Source of the DNA: CAYQTK01 sp964420375
GTDB lineage: Bacteria > RBG-13-61-14 > DATKZS01
DNA length: 14,227 bases
Assembly (NCBI GenBank): GCA_964420375.1
Contig: CAYQTK010000100.1
Location: forward strand, 1 to 14,227
Reading direction: 5' to 3'
The position numbers and the translations under genes were made by a program. A model generated the notes under the pieces. The model searched no databases. It was not told where the DNA came from and worked only from the letters and a program-made list of their open reading frames with translations. This document shows, one piece after another, positions 1 through 7,351 of this stretch (within the stretch, counting starts at the first letter, position 1; every line of letters begins with the position of its first letter).

Positions 1-37
1 TGTCCGGCACAGGCAGGCGGAACGCACAGGCAGGCGC
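1..37 (+). repeat. 37-base repeat, copy 1 (partner at 14023-14059)
   Basis: This segment is built from two tandem units around the core CACAGGCAGGCG. It matches 14023-14059 over its full length except for one inserted G after TGTCCG and one missing C in the middle. The two copies are in the same orientation, about 14 kb apart. It is a short dispersed intergenic repeat. Copies at both ends of one window suggest it is abundant in the genome. No transposase or target-site signature is visible. Confidence 0.7.
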
Positions 38-66
38 ACTCCTATGATGGCGTTTCGCATCGGGCA

Positions 67-297
67 CTAAATAAGGTAACCGCGGCCAAACCGCGGATAA
101 AAACGGGAAGTGAACCGGGTGGACACCAGTAACGCCACCCCCCAAAAGCCAGATAAAAAGTACCAGGCAAGCAAAGGTTCGTAATCAAGGAAGAACACTG
201 GAAGTCTTAAAGGGGCCGTTGTTCTATAGCCGTCTTCGAAATCCCGGGGAAAGTACTCCTTCAGAGCTGATCTCTTGTCAAGCTCACAATGACGCAA
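67..297 (-). CDS. Doubtful small membrane protein or gene remnant
   Basis: A 76-residue frame with a TTG start and no clear Shine-Dalgarno sequence. The N-terminal half is charged and soluble-looking (ELDKRSALKEYF, RDFEDGYR). Residues about 34-58 are aromatic and hydrophobic (LLAWYFLSGFWGVALLVS) and could form one membrane segment, followed by a basic tail rich in R and F. I do not recognise a family. The frame stays open upstream through the hairpin at 300-339 to a stop at 346-348, without an ATG. It could be the tail of a gene cut by the repeat, or chance. The composition looks mildly protein-like, which is the only reason to keep it. Confidence 0.25.
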   Translation of the reverse strand: MRHCELDKRSALKEYFPRDFEDGYRTTAPLRLPVFFLDYEPLLAWYFLSGFWGVALLVSTRFTSRFYPRFGRGYLI

Positions 298-299
298 AG

Positions 300-339
300 T
301 GTGCGAGCGACTTAAGTCGCGAGTAAACTCGCTCGCACA
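300..339. repeat. Long perfect hairpin with inner palindrome
   Basis: An 11-base arm TGTGCGAGCGA at 300-310 is repeated exactly in inverted form at 329-339. Bases 307-320 are in addition a perfect 14-base palindrome (GCGACTTAAGTCGC), so two alternative foldings compete. A run of seven A follows on the plus strand. On the minus strand, the direction of the gene to the right, the T run precedes the hairpin instead of following it. It resembles a dispersed palindromic (REP-like) element more than a terminator. Confidence 0.6.
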
Positions 340-397
340 AAAAAACTATCCTGTAAGCGACGGAAAACACTTGACGGAACACTAGAAACGCAATATT

Positions 398-416
398 GGA
401 CTTTTTACGAAGACAT
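398..416 (+). repeat. Solo arm of the GTAAAAAGTCC-type inverted repeat
   Basis: GGACTTTTTAC followed by GAAGACAT resembles the right arm of the 106-base inverted-repeat element at 8077-8182, which starts GGACTTTTTACATGAGCAT. No matching opposite arm is found within the next 100 bases on either side, so this looks like a partial or decayed copy. It lies 21 bases past the transglycosylase stop codon. Confidence 0.45.
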
Positions 417-436
417 TATTTTGTTGTTCCCTCCTT

Positions 437-2749
437 CTACTCCACAGCCTTGACATTCTCGCGGTTTTTCGTATTTGCTGCTTCCTGTTTTTGTTGTTCG
501 CCGGTTTTTGCGCTTTCGGGCGTATGCTTGTTCGGGGGGTATGTATACAGGTAGACGATGTAGAATCGGAGGATTCTTTTTATGTAGTTCCTGGTTTCGG
601 TGATGGGAATTTCTTCTATGAAGGCGGGGGTATCGAGTCCGAGCTTATCTGCTCGCTTGCTCCATGTCCTTACTCTGCCGGGGCCTGCGTTGTATGCACC
701 CAGTGCCTTGGCCGTTGTTTCCAGCCACGCTCGGGGGTTATTGCCTTTTACGTGGAAGTCGTCCATCCTGCCGCGCAGGTAGTAGCAGCCGTACCTTATG
801 CTTGTTTCCGGGTTGTTGAGCCGGGAAGTTTTATAACCTTTCTCGCCGAGGCTCCGTGCGATGTGTCGGCCGGTCGAGGGCATGATCTGCATGAGGCCCA
901 CCGCTCCGGCCCACGACCTGATATCGTCGCGATAGGTTGACTCGGCCCGCATTAGCGACCACACCAGCAGGGGATCGAGCTTGTACTTGCCCGCGTACTT
1001 ATGCACGTGGTCCGGAAAAGCCTGGGGGTATGCCAACCGCCAGGCTTTTTTCTCGCCGGGAGGCGGCACCTTGAGGCGGTGACCGAGCTTGCGGTGGGCT
1101 ATTTTCTGGCTCCGGTAGTAGTCACCGATCTCGGCATAAAGCCGGGACAGCTCCCATGCCAGCCCCTCGGACATTAATCCCTTGTTCTCGACCACCCGGA
1201 GTTGCCCGTCGGACTCGGAGGAAAGACCCAGCCGGCAAAGCTCGACCCCCACGTGATACTCCACCGGCAGCTTTGAGGGCTTTCGGGGAATGATTTTGCT
1301 CCGCGGCTCATAAGGCCACTCGTGTCCTTGCAGCATGACCAGGTAAAAGGCGTAGGGGGTTTTCCAGTACTTGCTCAGTATTTTTTTTCCAACCTGCCGG
1401 CCCTTTTCTTTTTGGTCCGTTTTCTTAAGCGCCACCGACTTCCAGTACAGGGTCCTTGCGTTGAAGCCGTCGTCGTTTCGCTTTACGGGTATGCGCTCCA
1501 GGTAGAGCAGGGATTTTTTGTAGTCTTTGCGGAGATAGCGCAGCCAGGCTATCTGGAACATTGACTCGAGCTTTAAAGAGCTCCAGGGATAGTCGCTCAC
1601 CAGCCTGCGGTATGCCTCTTCCGCGCCCTGCCAGTCGCGGCTGATCTTTTTCAGGCGGGCGGCGTAATACAGCGCTCGCGTAACATAGTCGCACTTGGGA
1701 TGGTTGGTCCAGATGTCCTTGTAGATGCTGATGGCCTTTTGGTGCCTGCCGGAGCGCTGATAACACCTGCCGGTCAGGTAGTAAAGCTCGAGGTCTTTTT
1801 CGCCGCGTATCTTCTGGGTCTTCTTAAAATCGGCGATGGCGTTGTCAAAGCTCCTCTTGCCCATGTACGCCCTGCCCCGGAGCTCGTACAGGCCGGCGAG
1901 CCTCTTCGGAGGAGAACTCTTCTCCGCCTTCTCGACTATGGGAAGGAGTTCCTCGAGTCCCCGGGCAGGACGATGCCCGTCAACCAGTTCTTTCACTCGC
2001 CGGATGCGGTCGCCTTCGGTGAAAACAGAATCTTCTCCCGGCAGCAGGAACCTGTCCTTTTTATCGCCTTCCAGAAGTGCCCGCGCCTGACCCGCCCAGA
2101 AGGAAGTGGGATGATCGCGCCACAAGGCCACCAGTATCTCCCGTGCCTTTTGAAAGGAACCCTGCTTGATCTTGATCCACCCCTTGGTGTAATCGAGTTC
2201 GTGTCTCCACGAGGACTTCTTGTTGGAAAGGGCCTTGACGCGGGCAAGGACCTTGGCCGCGGACTCGGCGTCTCCGCTTCTGCGATGGCATCGCAAAAGC
2301 TCCATGGTGGCCCGGCCTTCGAGGTCTCCGGGAGGATCATGAGAGAGGAGTGTCTCCCAAAGCTCCGCCGCCTTTTTATATTTTTTCTCGTCCTGGTAAG
2401 AGCGGGCGCCGTAATACAGGGCATGGAAAGACAGAAGCGGCTGGAGCTTGGATGCCCGCTTTAAGTGTTTGCGGGCCTGGTCATATTCTTGCAGCTTGTA
2501 AGAGCAGTAGCCGGACAGAAAGTAAGCGCTGCCCTTAAGTTTGTTGTCATCCGCTTTCGAGATTAAGTTCTTGATCTCCGCCCGAGCTTTCTTACAGTCG
2601 CCTTGCCGGACGTGGCCGCTCACTGTATGGAGTGTTTCTTCCGGGTTCGCGGTTTGTTTGTCGCCTGCTTTCGGGGAGGCGCTCGACATACACAAAATAA
2701 AAATTATGCAAACAACAAACAAATCGCGGGCGGCAATGGAACTCTTCAT
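437..2749 (-). CDS. Secreted Slt70-like lytic transglycosylase with TPR-type repeats
   Basis: Predicted exported murein lytic transglycosylase of 770 residues. It would cut peptidoglycan between MurNAc and GlcNAc and form a 1,6-anhydro end. Residues 1-28 are a signal peptide with core LFVVCIIFILC; no proper lipobox is present. Residues about 40-470 hold alpha-helical TPR-like repeats, the clearest at 75-104, 109-140, 320-351 and 358-388, matching the U-shaped superhelix of the Slt family. The catalytic domain covers about 585-735. The general acid is Glu603 in LMRAEST, followed by GAVGLMQIMPSTG (615-627), AYNAGPGRV (685-693) and ETRNYI (718-723). A polar Lys/Glu/Gln-rich tail ends the protein. 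The ATG is preceded by GGAAGGTG. Length is somewhat above the usual 600-650 residues. It follows the methyltransferase gene by 109 bases and may share its transcript. Confidence 0.93.
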   Translation of the reverse strand: MKSSIAARDLFVVCIIFILCMSSASPKAGDKQTANPEETLHTVSGHVRQGDCKKARAEIKNLISKADDNKLKGSAYFLSGYCSYKLQEYDQARKHLKRASKLQPLLSFHALYYGARSYQDEKKYKKAAELWETLLSHDPPGDLEGRATMELLRCHRRSGDAESAAKVLARVKALSNKKSSWRHELDYTKGWIKIKQGSFQKAREILVALWRDHPTSFWAGQARALLEGDKKDRFLLPGEDSVFTEGDRIRRVKELVDGHRPARGLEELLPIVEKAEKSSPPKRLAGLYELRGRAYMGKRSFDNAIADFKKTQKIRGEKDLELYYLTGRCYQRSGRHQKAISIYKDIWTNHPKCDYVTRALYYAARLKKISRDWQGAEEAYRRLVSDYPWSSLKLESMFQIAWLRYLRKDYKKSLLYLERIPVKRNDDGFNARTLYWKSVALKKTDQKEKGRQVGKKILSKYWKTPYAFYLVMLQGHEWPYEPRSKIIPRKPSKLPVEYHVGVELCRLGLSSESDGQLRVVENKGLMSEGLAWELSRLYAEIGDYYRSQKIAHRKLGHRLKVPPPGEKKAWRLAYPQAFPDHVHKYAGKYKLDPLLVWSLMRAESTYRDDIRSWAGAVGLMQIMPSTGRHIARSLGEKGYKTSRLNNPETSIRYGCYYLRGRMDDFHVKGNNPRAWLETTAKALGAYNAGPGRVRTWSKRADKLGLDTPAFIEEIPITETRNYIKRILRFYIVYLYTYPPNKHTPESAKTGEQQKQEAANTKNRENVKAVE

Positions 2750-2858
2750 GATTCACCTTCCGGGCAGTAAGTATATATCTGGATGGTATCGCGGTTTCCT
2801 TTAAAAAGCCAGCTTGAAAGCTTTCGCTTCTATTCGCGCCCGACCTTTTTGAAAGGCT

Positions 2859-3863
2859 TCAGCCGCGTATGCTAAGCCTTAAAAGCGAAAACCCCTCCTC
2901 TTTTGCTTCAAACCACCTGTCTATTTTAAGTCCGCTTTTAAAGACCGCCTCTTCAATCTTTTCTGTAGTGAACTTGCGGCAGACCTCGGTATGGATGGTC
3001 TCGCCCTTTTCAAAGCGGACCTCGAAGTCCGCGTCATGAATGCATACGTTCATGTCGCGCAGGGCTTCCAGGTGCATCTCGATTCGCTGCTCGTCATGGT
3101 TGTAAAAAGCCAGGTGGCGAAAGCACGAGGGATCGAAGTCCGCGCCAAGTTCGCTGTTGATCACCTGGAGGATGTTCCTGTTGAACGCCGCGGTTACGCC
3201 CCGGCTGTCGTTGTAGGCCCTCTCCATGATCTCCACCGGCTTTACCATGTCGAACCCCACCAGGAAGCTGTCATCCGGGGTCATGGAAGAGGCCACGTGG
3301 GACAAAAAGCTTTCGCGCTCCTCTTCGCTGAAGTTGCCGATGGTGCTTCCAAAAAAGGCGAACTTTCGCTTGCGGTCACCGGGAATGCGATCCATGTGGC
3401 ATGTAAAGTCTCCCACCACCCCGTGGATGGAAAGCTCGGGAAACCTCTCTAAAAGGTCGCGCGCCGCGTCCATAAGCTCTTCTTTGCAAACGTCAACCGG
3501 AACGTAGCGCATGGTCTGCCGCTGATTCTCTTGCGCCGCCTCTAAAAGCAGCTTTATCTTCCAGTTCGCGCCCGACCCGATCTCGACGAGGTCAAGGTGA
3601 TAAAGACCTTGCATGAGCTCAGCAGCCCCGTCCTCCAGTATCCCCGTCTCCGCGCGCGTCACGTAATACTCGGGAAGACGGCATATCCGTTCGAACAACC
3701 TCGAGCCGCGCTCGTCATAGAAATACTTGCACGGAAGGGACTTCTGAGGCATTGACAGACCTTCTCTTACCTCGTCTGCCATGGACCGGTGCAGCTCGCC
3801 GGAAAGGCAGTCGGTGAGAGGAATGGCGCTTTTTAAGTCTGTTCCTCTTTCCAAGACGGTCAT
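2859..3863 (-). CDS. egtD: L-histidine N-alpha-methyltransferase (EgtD type), hercynine-forming
   Basis: SAM-dependent enzyme predicted to trimethylate the alpha-amino group of histidine, giving hercynine, the first step of ergothioneine synthesis. Start chosen at the ATG 3861-3863 because AAGGAG lies 7 bases ahead; a GTG at 3881 would add six residues. With 334 residues it is close to the usual EgtD length of about 320. Visible family signatures are YFYDERGSRLF (47-57), LPEYYVTRAE (63-72), the SAM motif EIGSG (94-98), YVPVDV (120-125), FGSTIGNFS (171-179, Asn177 being the expected ligand of the substrate carboxylate), GVTAAFNRN (222-230), RIEMHL (260-265) and TEVCRKF (292-298). Glu293 matches the imidazole-pocket Glu; the next pocket position, Ser in the mycobacterial enzyme as I recall, is Cys295 here. 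It lies 49 bases after the sulfur-inserting fusion gene, in the same operon. Confidence 0.92.
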   Translation of the reverse strand: MTVLERGTDLKSAIPLTDCLSGELHRSMADEVREGLSMPQKSLPCKYFYDERGSRLFERICRLPEYYVTRAETGILEDGAAELMQGLYHLDLVEIGSGANWKIKLLLEAAQENQRQTMRYVPVDVCKEELMDAARDLLERFPELSIHGVVGDFTCHMDRIPGDRKRKFAFFGSTIGNFSEEERESFLSHVASSMTPDDSFLVGFDMVKPVEIMERAYNDSRGVTAAFNRNILQVINSELGADFDPSCFRHLAFYNHDEQRIEMHLEALRDMNVCIHDADFEVRFEKGETIHTEVCRKFTTEKIEEAVFKSGLKIDRWFEAKEEGFSLLRLSIRG

Positions 3864-3912
3864 GGTTCTGCTCCTTGACACGGATTCTCCCTTGGCTCAT
3901 AACACCGGCTTA

Positions 3913-6900
3913 CTATCTGCACGGTGCGAAGCGGACCACGTTTCTTGACTCGGCGGTCACCTGTGTCAGTGCTTGTAAGAACCTGCTTGTATGCTCGCTG
4001 GTGGTGTCTTTTCCCAGCGAAATCCTGATCGCACAGTGGGCATGCTCCTCGTCGAGTCCCATGGCCAACAGGGACGCGGACGGGCTTGACGACCCTGCTT
4101 TGCAGGCCGAGCCGGAAGACAGGTATATACCTTTCCTGCTCAGAGCGGTAACAATTGACTCCCCCCTGTATCCGGGCAGGGTTACGTTGATGGTATTGGG
4201 AAGCCTCGATTCTTTGTCTCCGTTTATAAAACTTCCCTTGATCATGGACAGTATGCGCTCTTCGAGGCTGTCGCGGAGGGCTTTTATAGACTCCATCTTC
4301 GCAACCAGCGCGTCCGCGGCTTCACAGGCTTTTCCCATGGCAACCATGCCCAGGGTGTTCTCCGTTCCCGCGCGGAGGCCTCCTTCCTGGCCGCCGCCGT
4401 TTATGAGCGGAGTAAGCTCGATGCCTTTCCGGACGTAAAGTGCGCCCACTCCTTTGGGACCGTATATCTTGTGCGAAGACATGGAGAGCATGTCCACACC
4501 CAGGCGCTCTACGTCCACCGTTATCTTGCCCATGCCCTGCACTGCGTCGCAATGGATAAGCACTCCGTGCCCGCGGGCAATGCGGGCCATCTCCTCCACC
4601 GGCTGGATGGCGCCGGTCTCGTTGTTGGCCAGCATGACGCTGGCGAGCGCCGTGTTCTCGGTTATGGCCTGCTCAAACTTCAGGGGGTCCACTATCCCGT
4701 TTGTTTCGGGCGGGACCACGGTAAGTCCGAAGCCCATCTCATAAAGCCACTGGAAGGCTTTTAAAGTGGCGGGGTGCTCGATTGCAGTGGTGATGAAATG
4801 GGGCTTATGGTCCCACAACCTGAATGCCGTGCCCTTTATGGCCAGGTTATTGGCCTCGCTGCCCGAGCCGGTGAACACTATCCGCCGAGGGGTGCAGCCG
4901 ATGGCCGCGGCTGTTTTGCGCCGCGCCTCGTCTACCTTCTTCTTCACCCGCGCTCCCTGCCGGTGGATGCTGGAGGGGTTTCCATACTCGTCCAGAAACT
5001 CGCTTATGGCCTCCCGCACCTCCTTTGACAAATAGGTGGTGGCGTTATGGTCGAGGTATATCTCTTCCCGGGGAGTATCGACTTCGGCATGGCCAAGCTC
5101 ATCCTCGGTGAGCTCGCAGGTGCTGACCTCTATCCTCTGCCCCTCCGCCTTCTCAACCTCGCAGAGCAGACACTTGTATACCGGGAAGCCGGATATGGGA
5201 TCGTAGTTCATAAGGTCGGTGAGCTCGTTCACGTTCCGGTCCGACCAGGCCTCCGGACCCACCGGGCTGCCGCAGGCATGGTTCAAATCCACCGACCCGG
5301 GAGCGATGTCGTCGCTCACCCGGGCGCGCATGGTCATAGAGCCGCGCAAGGTGGTGATCCGCGCCATTTCTCCGTCCTCGATGCCGCGGGCCCCGGCGTC
5401 CTTTTCGGATATGGTCATAGTAGGCTCCGGCTTCTCTTGAAGGAGCCCGGGAACGTTATGGTGCTGGGTGTGGAAGCTGGTCCGGACCCGGGCGCCGGAG
5501 TTGAAGACAAGCGGGAACCTTTCTGCCAGGTCCGGCCTTGATAATGGCCCTTCCACCGGCTCGGTATACACCGGCAGGGGATCGTAACCGTAGTCCTCCA
5601 GGATGGTGGAGTAGATCTCGAACTTGCCGGAAGGCGTGTCAAACCCGGGCTTGCCGTCATTTCTGAGCAGGCCCTTCTCCCACTTCCTGTACTGCATGAT
5701 CCCGGTGTCAACCGACACCATGCCGCCCGCCTTGCGAACGTCCTCCAGGCTTACGCCCGAGCCTTCCAGCACGTAGTCATAGAGCTCTTCCGTGGTTTGG
5801 GGATAAAGGTGCCCGTAACCCAGCCTGCGTGCCAGCTCGGCCATTATAAAAAGGTCGCTGCGGGCCTCACCCAGCGGCTCGATCATCTTCTCCCGCAGCC
5901 GGAAGATGGGTCCATAGGTCATGTAGGAGTCGATCTCGAAGTAGGTGGCTGCGGGAAGGACAATGTCGGCGTATGCTGCATCCGCGGTCAGTTGCCGGTC
6001 AATGCACGCCATGAAGTCGAGGTTTGCAAAAGTCTTTTTCCAAAGCTCCGGGTTGGGCCAGGAAGTTATCATGGAGCCGCCGAGAACCAGCAGCGCCCGC
6101 ACCGGGTAGGGCTTTTCTTCCAGGACGGCGCGGGGAAGCTCGATGGCGTGGGCCTCTTCCCGGTACTTGATATAGACCGGGAAACGGTCCTCACCAAGGC
6201 GTCTGGCTCCCCCCGGGCTTTTGACCAGGCCCGAACGGTTTACAGGGAACTTGTCGGAGTCCATGGTAAAACAGCGTCCGCCGGGCACGTCGAGCTGTCC
6301 CGCCAGCGCCCACAGCACCAGGGACGCCCGGATGGCCTGCGCACCGCTGTTGCTGTACTCGAGGCCGGTGTACATGTACTGGCTCGCTCCTTGCGCAGAG
6401 GCCAGCTTGCGGGCGAGCCACACCACTGTGCCCGCGTCTACACCGGTCAGGTGCTCGACAGCCTCCGGCCGGAAGTGCTGTACGTAACGCGAGAACTCAT
6501 CAAAACCCAGCGTCCAGTGCTTTACGAAGTCCTCGTCAAAAAGCTCCTCTTCGATGAGAACGTTGCAAAGGCCCAGCGCAAGCGCACCGTCCGTGCCCGG
6601 CCGGATCGGTATCCAGCGGGCGTCACTGAGCCTGGCCGCGGCCGTCCTGCGGGGGTCTATTGCCACCACCTGCGCGCCGCGCCTCTTTGCTTCCATGATC
6701 CGCTTCATGTCCACCGGGGGAAGGTCGGTCGCGGGATTGGCCCCCCATATCATCACCAGCTCCGACTCTTCGATCTCATTGAACATGTCGATAAGCATCC
6801 TGCCGGTGGCGAGGTGGGGCGCGATAACCCCGTAAGACACGTAGCAGAGCGCTCCCACACCCATGGTGTTGGGCGATCCGAAAGGAAAGAGCACACTGGT

Positions 6901-7293
6901 GGCGGAAGAGGTGGCCACGTCCGCGGGCTGGTAAACGTCGCAGAACGCCTGCTCGAAGCAGCCCACCCCGGTGTAGATCGTAACTGCCTCAGGACCGATC
7001 TCCTCCTTGATCCGTTCCAGGTTCTCCGTTATTTCGGAAAAGGCATGCTCCCAGGAGATGCGCTCGAAGTCATAAGAGCCTTTTTCGCCCCTGCGCTTTA
7101 AAGGATGGAGTAGACGGTCCGGAGAGTAGACGATGTCATGGACGTGTTCCGCGAGCTTGCAGGTTATGCCCGTCACCGGGTCGTCGTCAGGCTCCAGGCC
7201 CACTATTTCGCCTCGACCGTTGTAGCGGGCTTTGACCCAGCAGCCCGCGGGACAGATGCCGCATATTCCCCGCTTTACACTTGATCCTTTCAT
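3913..7293 (-). CDS. Metallopterin-dependent ergothioneine synthase: MopB-cysteine desulfurase fusion
   Basis: A 1126-residue bifunctional protein. Residues 1 to about 716 form a DMSO-reductase-family (MopB) module closest in layout to tungsten acetylene hydratase. Cys11, Cys14, Cys18 and Cys45 should bind a 4Fe-4S cluster; Cys150 in GALCYVSY is the likely Mo/W ligand (codon TGC, not selenocysteine). ATPSGK-type and C-terminal pterin-binding signatures are present (DTPSGKFE 552-559; YDPISGFP 697-704). After a 28-residue linker, about 745-1126 is a full IscS/NifS-type desulfurase: YLDHNATT (746-753), GNPSSIH, GSGSEANN, His840, Asp916 in HCDAVQG, Schiff-base Lys942 in SSHK, and persulfide Cys1064 in SSGSACKAG. 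There is no Tat signal, so it is cytoplasmic. The same fusion in Caldithrix abyssi moves sulfur from cysteine to trimethylhistidine, and the adjoining egtD gene supports that role. The alternative, an FDH-like oxidoreductase carrying its own sulfur donor, is less likely. Confidence 0.9.
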   Translation of the reverse strand: MKGSSVKRGICGICPAGCWVKARYNGRGEIVGLEPDDDPVTGITCKLAEHVHDIVYSPDRLLHPLKRRGEKGSYDFERISWEHAFSEITENLERIKEEIGPEAVTIYTGVGCFEQAFCDVYQPADVATSSATSVLFPFGSPNTMGVGALCYVSYGVIAPHLATGRMLIDMFNEIEESELVMIWGANPATDLPPVDMKRIMEAKRRGAQVVAIDPRRTAAARLSDARWIPIRPGTDGALALGLCNVLIEEELFDEDFVKHWTLGFDEFSRYVQHFRPEAVEHLTGVDAGTVVWLARKLASAQGASQYMYTGLEYSNSGAQAIRASLVLWALAGQLDVPGGRCFTMDSDKFPVNRSGLVKSPGGARRLGEDRFPVYIKYREEAHAIELPRAVLEEKPYPVRALLVLGGSMITSWPNPELWKKTFANLDFMACIDRQLTADAAYADIVLPAATYFEIDSYMTYGPIFRLREKMIEPLGEARSDLFIMAELARRLGYGHLYPQTTEELYDYVLEGSGVSLEDVRKAGGMVSVDTGIMQYRKWEKGLLRNDGKPGFDTPSGKFEIYSTILEDYGYDPLPVYTEPVEGPLSRPDLAERFPLVFNSGARVRTSFHTQHHNVPGLLQEKPEPTMTISEKDAGARGIEDGEMARITTLRGSMTMRARVSDDIAPGSVDLNHACGSPVGPEAWSDRNVNELTDLMNYDPISGFPVYKCLLCEVEKAEGQRIEVSTCELTEDELGHAEVDTPREEIYLDHNATTYLSKEVREAISEFLDEYGNPSSIHRQGARVKKKVDEARRKTAAAIGCTPRRIVFTGSGSEANNLAIKGTAFRLWDHKPHFITTAIEHPATLKAFQWLYEMGFGLTVVPPETNGIVDPLKFEQAITENTALASVMLANNETGAIQPVEEMARIARGHGVLIHCDAVQGMGKITVDVERLGVDMLSMSSHKIYGPKGVGALYVRKGIELTPLINGGGQEGGLRAGTENTLGMVAMGKACEAADALVAKMESIKALRDSLEERILSMIKGSFINGDKESRLPNTINVTLPGYRGESIVTALSRKGIYLSSGSACKAGSSSPSASLLAMGLDEEHAHCAIRISLGKDTTSEHTSRFLQALTQVTAESRNVVRFAPCR

Positions 7294-7322
7294 AAAAACT
7301 TCCGGTAGAACTCAAAGGTTCC

Positions 7323-7328
7323 AATATA
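7323..7328 (-). promoter_or_regulatory. Possible -10 box for the synthase-egtD operon
   Basis: On the minus strand TATATT lies 30 bases upstream of the synthase ATG, and CTTGCC/TTGCCG upstream gives a poor, short-spaced (about 15) -35. It is a candidate only. A weak Shine-Dalgarno (GGAAG, 5 bases from the ATG) serves the start at 7293. Confidence 0.3.
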
Positions 7329-7337
7329 AGATAGTCA

Positions 7338-7349
7338 TTGCCGCGGCAA
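7338..7349. promoter_or_regulatory. Perfect 12-base palindrome, candidate operator of the ergothioneine operon
   Basis: TTGCCGCGGCAA is a perfect palindrome centred 50 bases upstream of the synthase start. It stands out as a G+C island in an A+T-rich spacer and overlaps the place where a -35 box for the TATATT at 7323-7328 would be. The position suits a dimeric repressor or activator. No regulator gene is adjacent other than the AT-hook protein, and the binding factor is unknown. Confidence 0.4.
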
Positions 7350-7351
7350 GG

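Larger units (their letters stand above)
1..436. other. Poorly coding region downstream of the transglycosylase gene
   Basis: No convincing gene lies here. The stretch holds a short dispersed repeat at its left edge, a doubtful minus-strand reading frame (67-297), a strong hairpin (300-339) and half of an inverted-repeat arm seen again at 8162-8180. It is the 3' flank of the minus-strand transglycosylase gene. The hairpin lies about 100 bases past that stop codon and is not followed by a T run in that direction, so it is not a canonical terminator. Confidence 0.6.

Noticed and set aside
1700..2464. Plus-strand open frame of 254 codons inside the transglycosylase gene
   Set aside because: Antisense to the TPR region of a gene with a clear family match, with no ribosome binding site or recognisable motif.
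2750..2858. Terminator between egtD and the transglycosylase gene
   Set aside because: Short stems such as AGCT-TTCA-AGCT followed by GGCTTTTT occur on the minus strand, but the stem is only four base pairs and too weak to call.
3864..3881. GTG start of egtD at 3881
   Set aside because: GGGAGA lies four bases ahead, but the ATG at 3863 has AAGGAG at the better seven-base spacing and the shorter form is nearer to the family length.
5797..7101. Long plus-strand open frame (434 codons) opposite the synthase gene
   Set aside because: It lies wholly antisense to the well-identified MopB domain. Its translation is rich in R, H, V and G without family motifs, as expected from a high-G+C shadow frame.
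2859..7293. Formate dehydrogenase with a fused sulfur donor as the main reading of the fusion
   Set aside because: No FdhD, no electron-transfer subunits and no Sec codon are present, and the histidine methyltransferase next door points to ergothioneine. It stays as a minor alternative.
437..7293. Ergothioneine made through EgtB/EgtC or EanB
   Set aside because: No sulfoxide synthase, glutamine-amidotransferase-like or rhodanese domain is seen in the window; the fusion enzyme makes them unnecessary.
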